64,000 bases of DNA from Euborellia annulipes (GCA_023213315.1 JAKCPI010004312.1:21974-85973), one strand, 5' to 3'; shown: positions 45,917 through 56,886, counted from the first letter of the stretch. Numbers and translations are program-made. Notes: generated by a model not told the origin, from the sequence alone.

Positions 45917-46568
45917 AAGGCTAATAGATGACAAGGTTGTCTCATACGGCTCGGCCAATCAGAGCGAAGGCGGGAAATCGTCATCAAGAAGCCCAAATTT
46001 GAATTCTTATTTAATAAATAGTATTTATCTCTCTCTCGTTTTTTACGATTTATATTTAAAAGTTGTTCATTTTAATTTTCTTTCATCATTTTTGATAGTT
46101 GAATATAAATTTTAAATTAAAATATTTAATTTTTCCTTTTCTCTTACCTATATAACAATATTATATAAGTATATATAAGTAGAAATTATTTTTTTCCGAA
46201 ATGTCTTCATTTTTGTTTTACTTTCTATTACCGTATTTAATTAATATATTTAAAAAAAAATTATTATTTTCTGTGTTCTAGTGCTGAAAAAAAACATTAA
46301 ATAATATTTCAAAAAAATAAAAATGGAACTTATTTTAAATAAAATAAATAAATTTATTACGACCCGTTTAGAGGTACCAGTCCCCGGTGGCTAGGTCCAA
46401 CAAACACAATACAAATTTAAATACAATAACAAATACAACAAAACAAAACAAAAGGAAAAAAAATAGAAATGTATAGTAAACGTCGCATTAGCCATCCCGA
46501 CATTCGCCTTAAGTTGTTAAGGAAAACCTGGCCAAAAACCTTAACAAGGATGGTATGACCTCTCTACC

Positions 46569-46909
46569 AAAACTACTTCATAAGAAATAAATATTAATAG
46601 AATAATAGACAGGAAGAGAGGATGTCAGCCCAACAGGACAGCCCCTATCGAATAAAAATCTCAATCCAGAAGGCGTTTCGGTTTTAATTAAATAAAGCCA
46701 TCATCAGTTCTCAAGAGATTATTGTCTGTGCAAATGTTATATTTTTATATAATTTTGTATATGTTTATATAAAACAACACTCTCTGCATCCCAACCTTGA
46801 GCCAATAATCTCTTGAGAACTGATGATGGCTTTATTTAATTAAAACCGAAACGCCTGTCTTGTTCCTGTCTATTATTCTATTAATATTTATTTCTTATGA
46901 AATAGTTTT
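46569..46909. mobile_element. Penelope-type foldback inside the THAP transposon
   Basis: Arms aaactacttcataagaaataa and the complement ending 46909; rich in taatattaatagaataatag. The left end has gaggatgtcagcc, like the gaggagtcagcc of the 50093 element. It is a later insertion than its host. Confidence 0.7.
46668..46711 (-). ncRNA. Hammerhead-like motif lacking U16.1
   Basis: On minus: helix I AGAA/TTCT, CTGATGA, helix II GG-TTT/AAA-CC, GAAA, CGCC. U16.1 is C, shared by the plus-strand arm (46811-46848), so the founder element already carried the change. Probably inactive. Confidence 0.55.
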
Positions 46910-47133
46910 CTTCTTTTTTTTAAGACTTTTTCTTCCTTCGTCAGAAAGTTTTATTTTCATTAAAGAAATTCTATTAGTAACTACTCTTTGAGAATTAAAA
47001 AAAATTTATTCTAAGTAAAACTCTTAATTTAACGAATGATTTTTCTAAAATTATAGGAATTTCTGGGCATTTTTTAAATACATATTTAGTTATTTTATTT
47101 ACTATGTTTTTTTCTTTTTTTAAACTGCCTTTG

Positions 47134-47736
47134 TTATTTTTTTTCTTCATCTATTTTATCTTCATCTTTTTCTGTCTGTGAAATATTTGATTGTAGACTT
47201 GAAGTTTCAGAAACCTTCTTCATTAAATCTTCCAATATTTCTTTTTCTTCCTTTCTTTTATCTCGGGCTAATCGGGCTGATTCCTCAGGAATTAGTACAT
47301 CACTTGGTTTTAAAAATAACGATGGAACAGCTGAAAAAATTGATATATTAATAATAAATAAGATATTACTAAAATAAAAAGTAAAATTAGAATCTCAGTG
47401 GACATGGGTATAGCTTATAGTGAAAAAAGCCTTGTACCATATATATATATATATAGAGAGAGTATTTTTTACCTACCTGTTGGCTTTAATCGAATTTTGG
47501 GAGGTAAATTCATAATTTTCGCTCGCATGTCTTCTTGAAAATCAGATTTTGCACGTTGCAAATTCTTCCCGTTTTTGGATTTACACTATCTTTTCGATAA
47601 CATCTTCTAATCCATTCTTTTCGTAGGTTATCATCTTTTGGAAATGAAAAAAAAAAAACAATAATTTTTCTTCTCCTTCCTTTTGTTTATAAAAAGAATT
47701 TTTACAAATTGCAACTGAGCAAATTGTTCCAGGCAT
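47134..47736 (-). pseudogene. THAP-domain protein, frameshifted two-exon pseudogene
   Basis: Exon 1 (47477-47736) starts MPGTICSVAICKN, giving the first two cysteines of a C2CH zinc finger. A 12-base T tract (47647-47658) shifts the frame; the next frame reads FPKDDNLRKEWIRRC and NPKTGRIC, the THAP core with the invariant W and FP. A second shift near 47545-47560 removes the expected histidine and returns to SDFQEDMRAKI and LPPKIRLKPT. A donor (CAG/GTAGGT at 47477/47476) and acceptor (TTTTTTCAG, 47331) join this to exon 2 (47134-47330), which continues AVPSLF, the standard THAP carboxy-terminal box, then a charged, coiled-coil-like KRKEEKEILEDLMKK and a stop. THAP domains bind DNA and occur in P-like transposases and host factors. 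At about 150 codons no transposase catalytic region is visible. Confidence 0.85.
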
Positions 47737-47749
47737 CTAAAAGAATGAT

Positions 47750-47975
47750 TAGAATGAAATATATATTTTAAATAATTGATTTAGTATTTCATTGATTACC
47801 TTGAATCCATGTAAAGAAAGCGCCACAAACACACAAATGAAAAAGTTGATTGAAAAAGATGAAAAAACAGTCTAAATCGAATATTTTGAAAAAGGTTATG
47901 ATTAGAATCAAATATATATTTTTTAACTATTTGATTTAACATTCAATTAATTACCTCCAATATAAGCAAAAATGA
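47750..47975 (-). other. Upstream exon-like repeats with splice donors
   Basis: Two related blocks (47750-47830 and 47900-47975) share gattagaat-aaatatatatttt and attacct. On minus each ends in an AG/GTAAT donor (ATTCAAG/GTAATC, TTGGAG/GTAATT). A cttttag acceptor precedes the THAP start codon. They look like a duplicated 5' non-coding exon. Confidence 0.45.
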
Positions 47976-48154
47976 TAAAACAATGTCCAAATCGATTTAT
48001 TAAAGGATGTGTAATGTAAGCACAAAATATCAAATAGCTATATGCACTCAGAACGTTTGCCACTAGGGAATCTTGGACTCGAGTGACGTCATCTGCCAAA
48101 ACCCCCCACCATTTTCCACTCCGTATGAGACAACCTTGTCTTTCTACTAACCTT

Positions 48155-48377
48155 GGGTTCGGACCCCAGGCAGTCCGGTGATTTTATTTAAGCCAATTGG
48201 ATACCAAATGGCTTAAATAAGAATGCCTGGACCCCATATATGTATATTTATTAATAACGGATATCGTAAAAAGTCTTATATGGCCTGAGTTGCCGAAAAG
48301 ACTGTATGAATGTGTGTGTGAGTGTGAGTGTGAATGAGAAAAAAGTGTGAATGTTTTAAAAAAAAAAAAAAAAAAAA
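48155..48377 (+). mobile_element. SINE1 body, split from head at 45851
   Basis: ggttcggaccccaggcagtcc, middle hairpin GCCAATTGGATACCAAATGGC, tail ccgaaaagactgtatgaatg, 20-base A-run. Confidence 0.92.
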
Positions 48378-48420
48378 AATTAAATCCTCTATATTAATAT
48401 TAAAACGATTAAGATCAAAA

Positions 48421-48560
48421 TATGTTATTGTTTTGTTATTGTATTTCTATTTTTGTTATTGTAATTTTGTTGCTTTGTTATTGTATTGGTATTGTATTGT
48501 TATTGTTTTGTTATTATATTTCTATTTTTTGTTATTGTATTCATATTGCTTTGCTTTTTT
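48421..48560. repeat. Cryptic simple repeat (TTGTTATTGTATT)
   Basis: Irregular repeats of ttgttattgtattt. They yield two Leu/Ile/Cys-rich frames (48334-48567, 48422-48649) that mimic membrane proteins but are not genes. Confidence 0.85.
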
Positions 48561-48946
48561 GTATTAAAATTATTTTGATTTTTTGTTACTATTGTAAAAA
48601 AAAAAAAAAAAAAAAAACCTTCCTTTGCACTATTAAATGTAATAATTAATCATTTTGTCATGTTTTTTAATAAATAACTCGTTTGTCAAAGATTTATATG
48701 TCAGCATATATTGAATTTAAAAATAAATTAGAATTTCAAGAGATATCATCAAAACGATATTTGATTTCAAGAGGTACTCACCAGAAGAAGGATTTCTGGA
48801 ATTAAAACCGATCAGCGAGCGCTCAGACCACGTCTAACAGGAACGGCTTTCTCAGCCTTACTGAATGAAGCACAAACGATAACCAGGTTTGAAGCCGATC
48901 TCAGCCTGTTGAAACAAGAATAAAGCCATGTAGAAAAGTATATCTT

Positions 48947-49473
48947 CAAGTCGACTTTTTAAAAACTCTATAACTCGGGCTTAGGAGATACTCAGTAAAT
49001 ATTAAATTTATTTATTTATAATATAAGATTTATTAAGTATTTAAACATTTTATTTTTAAAATACAACACACACAAATATTGTTTGTTTTCAATATTTTTA
49101 AATTTATAAAAGAATATTCTATCCAGAAATTGCACGTGATATGGCACCGAACATTCAAATAAAATATGAAAGTTGAGTATCAATATAAAACATTAAAATT
49201 GAGGAATTAAGAGTGCCACATATGTTCACTAACCGATCTTAGAAAGCGTGTTGATTGGTGTGTTATGTGTAGGTTTTAAAAGAAAGATGAAAGTCAATCA
49301 ATGAAAACATTACAAACTAAAAAAAAGTATTGTAAGAAAATTAAGTGGAAGTTGTCCAGTGAGAATCGATTCTAATCGACTTGAAAGAGTTTCAATTCGA
49401 TTCTAAAAAGTCGATTATTTTCAGTAAAAGATCGATTCTTGACTAAAGTCAGAGTCGATTTTTTCATCTTTAG
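48947..49473. mobile_element. Family W element, copy 2
   Basis: Same core as 9199-9790; lacks the TAGGG left end. Confidence 0.75.
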
Positions 49474-50079
49474 TGTATGTGAAAACAAAAGGATTATTAT
49501 ATTATTTCCAATTTGAAGGAGAAAAAATGATTTAAAAATATTTTTAATCTGGAGTGACTAGTTTATCTGAAAATAAGGGACCAAAAAGAAGAGGGATAAG
49601 TTTCAGAATTAAATTTAAATTTTAGATAATTCATGTCAAAACATTTAACTTGTATCTTATTATATCCAATAAATAAACTCCGTTAGCTAATTACTAATTG
49701 GATTATTCCCTAAAGATTTGCCTACAAGAGAGAGAGCTAGCTACCAGCTAGCTATTGCTCCTGCTAAACCACCACCACCACCACCACTCGCTCGCTCACT
49801 CTACTCACCCTTCACTTGCTCTTGTTAACTAAGTTTGGCCAAGACAATTTACTAAAGGTACTTAAGTACTAAATGGCCTCCAGAGAGGGTTAAACTTATA
49901 CAATATTTTTTTTTTTTAAACTACACCCTTATCCTGAGACTCATGGATTCGTAAAAAAACATACTTGGAAAAGCCTAAAAATATATATTTATAAAGACAA
50001 TCTTTTATTATTTATCTTTTTAAATTTAAATTAAATATACACTAGATTATATGTTTCAAAATATTTATTATAAATTAAC
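49474..50079. other. No recognised gene
   Basis: A ccaccaccacc tract near 49768-49787 and AT-rich sequence; nothing else seen. Confidence 0.35.
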
Positions 50080-50715
50080 AAAAGGGTATTTCTATATAGA
50101 AGATGGAAAGTGGCTGTATCAGTTGATATAAATGGAGAGAGGAGTCAGCCAAATTGGGAGCTTCTGCGTAAATAAAACTCTCAAATTTTGGAAACGTTTC
50201 AGCTATAATTTTATATCGCCATCATTAGTCCCTCAGAGCTAGGTACATAAGTAATCATTAGTACAGTCAATAAATCATATACTATGCACAAAATCATTTT
50301 CCATATATCTTACTGTATAAAACTCAATGCATAGGCATCGAGTCTATATGCAGAGTTTATTTCTTGATCGAAGAACATTATATATATATAGACTAGTGGG
50401 CATTGTCTCGCATTATATATTTTATGTACAAGTTAAATCTACATGTATAAATACAAATTAAACTGGACAACTCTGCATATAGACTCGATGACCTATGCAT
50501 TGAGTTTTATACTGTAAGATATATGGAAAATGATTTTGTGCATAGTATATGATTTATTGACTGTACTAATGATTACTTATGTACCTAGCTCTGAGAGACT
50601 AATGATGGCGATATAAAATTATAGCCGAAACGTTTCCAAAATTTGAGAGTTTTATTTACGCAGAAGCTCCCAATTTGGCTGACTCCTCTCTCCATTTATA
50701 TAAAAAGGGTATTTC
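50080..50715. mobile_element. Penelope-type foldback, long arms, 13-bp target duplication
   Basis: aaaagggtatttc lies at 50080-50092 and 50703-50715, so the element is 50093-50702. A 34-base left tail (with gaaagtggctgtatcag) precedes arms of about 250 bp starting tataaatggagagaggagtc. The host sequence is itself an older relative (gatgacagatgcgtttcgaaatgcccttt, 50736-50764). Confidence 0.85.
50599..50634 (+). ncRNA. Hammerhead-like motif with G5 changed
   Basis: CTAATGA (G5 to A), extra T, helix II GGC/GCC with AT-rich extension, GAAA, CGTT. The minus arm has the same CTAATGA, so the change predates the inverted duplication. Probably inactive. Confidence 0.6.
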
Positions 50716-50770
50716 GACATTCTCTTCTTCTGTTGATGACAGATGCGTTTCGAAATGCCCTTTAAGTGTT

Positions 50771-50937
50771 TTTTTTAACACTCACACTTTTTCCCATTCA
50801 CACTCACATTCATATACACATACACAAAGTCTTTTCGGCAACTCAGGCCATATAAGACTTTATACGATAACCGTTATTTGTAAATATAGCTTTTGGAGGT
50901 CCAGGCATTCTTATTTAAGCCATTTCGTATCCAAATG
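50771..50937 (-). mobile_element. SINE1, headless, fused to family Z
   Basis: Tail and middle hairpin on minus; breaks off at the hairpin and passes straight into family Z ggtctgtctgtg. Confidence 0.75.
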
Positions 50938-51432
50938 GTCTGTCTGTGTGTCTGATCTGTCTTGTGTCTGTGAACAAAATATCTCAAGAACAAAAAGAGC
51001 TAGGAGGTTGAAATTTTATAATAAGCTTTTAATCAAAATCGGCCAAAGAGCACTAGTACTTTACTGAGGCACTTTTTCAGTTTTTTTTTTTTTTTTTTTT
51101 TTTTCAATTTTCTCAAAATTCGCTTCAAACGATTTTGATTAAAATTCATAAATCAATTATTTTTTAGATGCTCTTTAAAATGTATATTCTCATTTTGCCA
51201 TTGGAATCTTTTGAAGACCACTTTACTCTTGTACTCCATAGAAAAGATAGGAGAAATGGTTGCCATGGTAACAAAATATAAATATGTTTATAAAATTTTA
51301 CATCTTGAAAATCGAATGTACCGTACTGTCGGAAATTAAATACATGTTGACACAAAAAATCTGGTGTGACTGACCTTCGGTAATATAAAGTTGTGTGCTG
51401 TGCGACCAGTCACACCAGATTTTTTTTTTTTG
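50938..51432 (-). mobile_element. Family Z element lacking its outer end
   Basis: aaaatatctcaagaac, caaaatcggccaaagag, ctctttaaaatgtatattctc, X-box GTTGCCATGGTAAC (51259-51272), shortened hairpin head. Confidence 0.8.
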
Positions 51433-52195
51433 ACACGCAGTGTATTATGTATTTTTCTGGAAAGAATTAGCATCTTACTTAATTTTAATAAATAATTTCT
51501 CAGCATTCACCACCCAAGGAGAGGAAAAATTTGTATGTCATTCAGACAGACAGACAGACAGACAAGACTCTGATTAAAGCCCACATATATATGCCTAAGC
51601 CTTTGTCTCCATTCCCCTTTCCCCTTCCAAATATTATTCCCAAATATGAATATGTCAATCGGGAGTCGAACAGGAGAGACAATAGATTTGGGTTTGTAAT
51701 GCCCATCAGGGACCTCAGGGGGGCCATTTTAACAATAGAGGCGTGAATGTGAGTCACGGTTGCCCACCACCACCACCAGCACAACAACAAAACGATTATC
51801 ATATTTATCAATGATGTCACAAACTGTGAACACAAACGGAAGGAGAAGACGAAGCGTTTATTCAATGAACATCAGGCGCCAGACAATCATTATCTATTTC
51901 ATGGTGTATGTGGCCTTTAAAGGAGTTTTTTTTTTTGTCTTTATGAGACTGGCTAACAAAAAAGCAAATGGTTTCTTAAAAATCAAATAAAAACTTATTG
52001 TATTATTTATAAAAATAATTTATTCTATTAAGCACACTCGATATACTCTTAAAAATTCAAAAGACGTTGTATGTCTAATTTTTATAAAAAAGGATACTTT
52101 TTGTTTAAAGTGCAGACAAATTTACTCTTAAAAAGACGTATAAGAAGAAAAATAATGTAATTTTTAATTGACAAATTTTAAGATTTTTTTAAAAG
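51433..52195. other. No recognised gene
   Basis: Contains a (CAGA)n tract at 51544-51562 and a cac tract. Frames 51542-51865 (minus) and 51531-51746 (plus) overlap on opposite strands without a domain. Confidence 0.35.
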
Positions 52196-52289
52196 AAAAG
52201 AAAGTTGTGTGCTGTGCGATCAGTCACACCATGCTCTGAATATCTAGAATTACAAAAAGCTCATTTGGTTATTATTATTTTTTTTTTTT

Positions 52290-52837
52290 TTTTTTTTTTT
52301 TATTATTTGAAACTCCTATCGGGATTCCCGTTTATTTACCTGAGGTGTTTTCGCGTACGAAGACACACACCTCAAACCCAACCGGCCTCTGGCTGTAGCC
52401 ATCTACAGGCACCCCGTGAAGTTACATCATTTCCTGTCTCTAACTCCTCCTCCTGCTTTCGTCTCTAGCTAGTGAACTAATCCTTATTTCTGGTTTCGCC
52501 CGGCTCCTTTTATCCAACCTCTTCTATGCTAGAGAGGATGTCCTAGATTGAGGAGGGAGTCCCTCACCACCGACTCCTTTCGAAAAATGCATCTCTGAGA
52601 GGGAACCTTCTTTACATCCTTTCCACAGGACGGGATGTCACAGCAACTCCCTCTCCTCGTAGAGTTGCCAGGGGGCTATTGTGGTGAGATCCAATATTCC
52701 AATCCAGGACCTGCTTGATGATTTGTTTACATTAAATAAATATCTATATTTAATGAAAAATCCCGCACGCCAAGGATTTGAACAGGGATCTTCTTTGTAG
52801 AAGCCGACACCCTAGCCCACTACACCAGCGAGCCCCC
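52290..52837 (-). mobile_element. SINE2, full length
   Basis: On minus: head gctcgctggtgtagtgggctag (A-box), ctacaaagaagatccctgttcaaatcc (B-box), catgcgggatttttcat-like junction, body with gatgcatttttcgaaaggag, gccagaggccggttggg, tail ggagtttcaaataat and a long A-run. The most complete copy. Confidence 0.88.
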
Positions 52838-53243
52838 AATAGTGCTTTTATATTGTCAGTCGCAGATCATTAAAAATGAAAATATATTCTCAGTTAGAAA
52901 AATTCAAGAAAGGGGAAAGAAATTTATTAGCTTTTAACCTAGAGTATTGTTTAAATGCAGTTTAGAATCACAATTAGTTGTTAGGTTAAAGTTGTTATTA
53001 AGTTTGCAAAGTAAAATTTTCAGAGGTAATTAGCCATAGGTCTATGAAATAGCCATCTAAATAAAATAATAATTAAACTCTCTCTAAGTGTGTGTATGTG
53101 TATTCTGTCATGCAAAGTACAATCCTTATGGGCAAGTGAATTATATATAGTCTTATAATTAGAGGAGAAAAATAAGAAAAGATAATCACTTTCCTCTTCA
53201 AATTTTCAATCTATTATTATTTTGAGAGAATATTTATTTTAGA

Positions 53244-53964
53244 ACTAGCCGCGTCGCCCTAGCGTTGGAAAAGGCATTCGAAAAGATTTTGGAATCGACT
53301 TTTCGGTTCTCGGAATGGATTAATCATTTCTTAAATTCGACTTTCAAGTCGACTTTTTAAAAACTCGTCCTTATGAGATACTGAGTAAATTTTAAATATA
53401 TTTATTTATTTATAATATAAGATTAATTAAGTATTTAAACATTTTATTAAATACAACACACACAAATATTGTTTTCAATATTTGTATAAAATAATATTCT
53501 ATCCAGAAATTGCACGTGATATGGCACCGAACATTAAAATAAACTATGAAAGTTGAGTATCAAAATAAAACATTAAAATTGAGGAATTAAGAATGCCACA
53601 TATCTTCACTAACCGATCTTAGAAAGCGTGGATGGGTGTTATGTGTAGGTTTTAAAAGAAAGATGAAAGTCAATCAATGAAAACGTTACAAACTATATTA
53701 CCATCGGATATTAAGTATTGTAAGAAAATTAAGTGGAATTCGTCCAGTGAGAATCGATTCTAATCGACTGAAAAGAGTTTCAACTCGATTCTAAAAAGTC
53801 GATTTTTTCAGTAAAAGATCGATTCTTGACTTAAGTCAGAGTCGACTTTTCCATCCCTAGCCAGGGAGCTTGGTATCCCCCGCCCCTCATGAAAATCCTT
53901 TGAGTAGTTTTGCGTTAAAAACAGACAGACAAACTTTGTCTTTTATATAATAATAGTATAGATG
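53244..53964. repeat. Dispersed repeat interrupted by family W
   Basis: actagccgcgtcgcc before, and gggagcttggtatccc, gaaaatcctttgagtagttttg, cagacagacaaac and ttttatataataatagtatagat after the insertion, belong to a widespread ACTAGC...TATAGAT type of repeat. Type recognised from general experience only. Confidence 0.4.
53260..53859. mobile_element. Family W element, copy 3
   Basis: Ends TAGCGTTGGAAAAGG and, on minus, TAGGGATGGAAAAGTCGACT; core nearly identical to copy 1. Confidence 0.75.
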
Positions 53965-54349
53965 TAAAATTAATTCACGAAAACAAAAAGATGTCGAAGA
54001 ATCAGAAGAAAAAGAAAGAAATCATGAATGTTATGTTGAAGGAAGTTGTTAAAGGAGAGTTGATTTTTTTTTTACAAGTCCTCCTACCTCTTGCACAATG
54101 CAACAGACGATCTGTGAACAGACTATTTAATGAAAAACAATAAAATTAATAAAAAAATCAGCTTCATGAATTTTAAATTTTGACTTTGAAATATTTTTTT
54201 TTTATATAGCTTATACGCATCTAACAAGTTAAGAATGAAATTGGCTTTTTTTTCTTAAAGTATTATAGAATATCAGAGAAAAGTAATTAAAATAAATATC
54301 TTTGTTTGAAATTCAAGATGGATCCAATAAATTTACAGGTGTATAAAGA

Positions 54350-54834
54350 GGGATGGTGTCGGCTTCTACAAAGAAGATCCGTGTTCAAATCCTGGGCGTG
54401 CGGGATTTTTCATTAAATAAAAATATTTATTTAATGTAAACAAATCCTCAAGCAGGCACTGGATTGAAATAATGGAGCCCACCACAAACACTATGAGGAG
54501 AGGGCGTTGCTGTGACATCCCGTCCTGTGGAAGGGACGTAAAGAAGATTCCCTCTCAGTGATGCATTCTTCGAAAGGAGTCGGTGCTGAGGGAGTTCCTC
54601 CTCAATCTAGGACATCCTCCTTAGCATAGAAGAGGTTGGATAAAAGGAACCAGAAATAAGAATTAGTTCACTAGCTAGTGACGAAAGCAGGAGGAGGAGT
54701 TAGAGATAGAAAATAATGTAACTTCATGAAGTGCCGGTCGATGGCTACGGCCAGAGGCCGGTTGGGTTTGAGTGTGTGTCTTCGTGCACGAAATAAATAA
54801 ACGGTGATCCCGATAGGAATTTCAAATAATAATA
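54350..54834 (+). mobile_element. SINE2, nearly complete
   Basis: ggtgtcggcttctacaaagaagatccgtgttcaaatcc head, body and tail tttcaaataataataa. The A-box region is damaged. Confidence 0.82.
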
Positions 54835-55632
54835 ACTTCCATAAACTACAACGTTAAAAAAAAAAACAGCAGATACACACAGTATCTCGAAAGAGACCAC
54901 GGAATGTTATATTTTATGTAAATAAACCACGGTATTGTATTTAATTTAGGAGTGCTCATATATTAAAGAATAGCGGTGGCCACATCACTTGTTTTCTTTA
55001 AAGCCTTTGTTCTAATAAGTCATTTATTTCAACCACCTACTAATAAATCAACTACCTTTAAGACCTTGCTCTAAAAGAAAAAGCCCTTGGCAATACACAA
55101 GTGGATTTGTACTTTTTTTTTTCTTCCTTATAAAAGAGAGTTTTAACTTGAAGCGTGAATCACACGCCATTTGCCGTTGTGTGTAAAGAAGAAGAATAAA
55201 AAAAAAAAGACTAAAACCCTTTAGGGAGAGAGCAACTTTCATTCACAAGTTAAAGGGTTGTTATATTTTTTTTTTCTCAATGTTTTGACATATGGATTCT
55301 AATACTAATAAAAAATTTTGTAGTTTAACAGCTTATTCGAACTTTTTTTTTTTACAAATGTCAATGAATGAAAAATCTTAGAAATAATCTTTTTTTTTTT
55401 TTTGCTCTTAATCCCATAAATTAATGCCTATTCTCATTAAGAAATTATATTTTGGAATTTATCCCCCTTTCTTTCATTGGAAAAGATAAGCAGACCCCAA
55501 ATATTTTTAAAAGCCGTCTCAAACTACGGTGCAAGTGTTACATAGCATATTTATTTAGAAAAATATTTAATTGTATTTCATAATAATTTTTAAAAATTAA
55601 ATTATAGATATTAATATAAAATAAAAAAAAAA
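54835..55632. other. No recognised gene
   Basis: A/T-rich with T-runs. The minus frame at 55048-55242 lacks a recognisable domain. Confidence 0.35.
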
Positions 55633-55662
55633 AATTATTTAGTATATGTGAGGTTTCACTAA
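55633..55662 (+). repeat. 30-bp direct repeat, left
   Basis: aattatttagtatatgtgag followed by gtttcactaa; an exact copy lies at 56857-56886. Confidence 0.85.
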
Positions 55663-55674
55663 CATAGTGAAACA

Positions 55675-55788
55675 GGGTGCCGGTAGATGGCTACGGCCAG
55701 AGGCCGGTTGGGTTTGAGGTGTGTGTCTCCGTGCGCGAAAGCACTTCGGGTAAATAAACGGGGATCCCTATAGAAATTTCAAATAAAT
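55675..55788 (+). mobile_element. SINE2 3' fragment
   Basis: ggtgccggtagatggctacg to aaatttcaaataaat. Confidence 0.8.
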
Positions 55789-56269
55789 CTATATAAATAA
55801 ATAACCCCCTAAATGGGCTTTGTAGCCGAAAAGGGTTAAAAAAAAATACTAATAAAGAACTCAAATTTTCGGGGTGGAACAGAAAAGTGTTGTGTGGTAT
55901 TTGAAACTTTTAATCTAGAACACCAACTTTTGGTTTTCTACCCCAACATTAAAATAGCAGCTGAAGGACAAATATCAATGCTTTTACATTGGGATTTATA
56001 TGATAATGGTTGTTTTTTGATTTATTTTGTCCTCCAAAAAACTAAAAAAACCAAAATTTTTTGGAATATTTTTAATTTTTTTTGTGTTGAAGAGAGATAT
56101 ATAGGGGGAATTAGATTTGCTTAATTACATGATATAAGTGAAGGAATAAAAAAAAAAATTTGACATACTTAAAAAAAACTTAGCTATTTTCTTTTAGTAA
56201 AAGTTTTTTTCAAAATATATTTAGTCGAGAGTTTAGCTCAAGAATATTGTTGAGTGAAAATTAAAAATT

Positions 56270-56467
56270 TCAATTATAAGTCGACACGTTCAGTTGCGTT
56301 GGAACACCGTTTGCAATCAGCATCTTGTGGATTGTCCCATTCAAATAGACACAATCAAACTCAACACAAACTACTGTAGTTGACGATATGCGTCTGCAAC
56401 GAGTTTTTTTTTTTTTAGTTGCTCCGTGGCCTAACTGATTCCATTTCTCGTCCCTTTCAAAAGACAA
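56270..56467 (-). CDS. Weak hypothetical open frame, 65 codons
   Basis: Starts MSFERDEKW and ends with IANGVPTQLNVSTYN. Composition is less AT-driven than most frames here, and the upstream side has a palindromic GTCACGTGAC E-box (56694-56703). No domain recognised; it contains a lysine run from an A tract. It could be a chance frame. Confidence 0.15.
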   Translation of the reverse strand: MSFERDEKWNQLGHGATKKKKTRCRRISSTTVVCVEFDCVYLNGTIHKMLIANGVPTQLNVSTYN

Positions 56468-56856
56468 ATATTTAACTTACTGTTAAATTAAATTGGCTAC
56501 CAATTAATTTGAATAAATATCAACAGATCACCGCTAGATGCCGAGAAACGAGAGATACTTATTTAAATTTTTTGAACATCGCTTTGGATTCAAATTATTG
56601 TGTCTGATCGTTATGAGACATATTTCTTCCGATTTGAAATGAAAAATAGATGTGAATCGATGTGTCACATGACTCTATAATCTTACAAATCAGTCACGTG
56701 ACCTGATAGATGTTAATGATGATGACATAACTCGTGGCGCGTCAAAATATACAACTGTCAAAAAAATGAGAGGTTATTTTATTTCTCCTTATTTAAGAAA
56801 TAAAATGGCCACATTTTTTTACATTCTGATGAATGTAAACAAAAAATTAACAGTAG

Positions 56857-56886
56857 AATTATTTAGTATATGTGAGGTTTCACTAA
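56857..56886 (+). repeat. 30-bp direct repeat, right
   Basis: Exact copy of 55633-55662; adjoins the SINE2 head at 56888. Confidence 0.85.

Larger units (their letters stand above)
45917..48154. mobile_element. DNA transposon with 33-bp TIRs and a THAP pseudogene
   Basis: Left TIR 45917-45949 (AAGGCTAATAGATGACAAGG then TTGTCTCATACGG) and right TIR 48121-48154 (on minus AAGGTTAGTAGAAAGACAAGG, same end). It is inserted in the B-box of a SINE1, with gggttcggacc on both sides (45906-45916, 48155-48165). Because the duplicated bases and the TIR ends overlap, the target duplication may be 11, 9 or 7 bp; 8 bp does not keep the ends symmetrical. A 9-bp duplication would suit Mutator-like elements; a THAP protein would suit P-like elements. 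The only coding remnant is the THAP pseudogene; a foldback (46569-46909) is nested inside. Confidence 0.85.

Noticed and set aside
48334..48649. Two hydrophobic membrane-like frames
   Set aside because: Produced by the TTGTTATTGTATT simple repeat in two reading frames.
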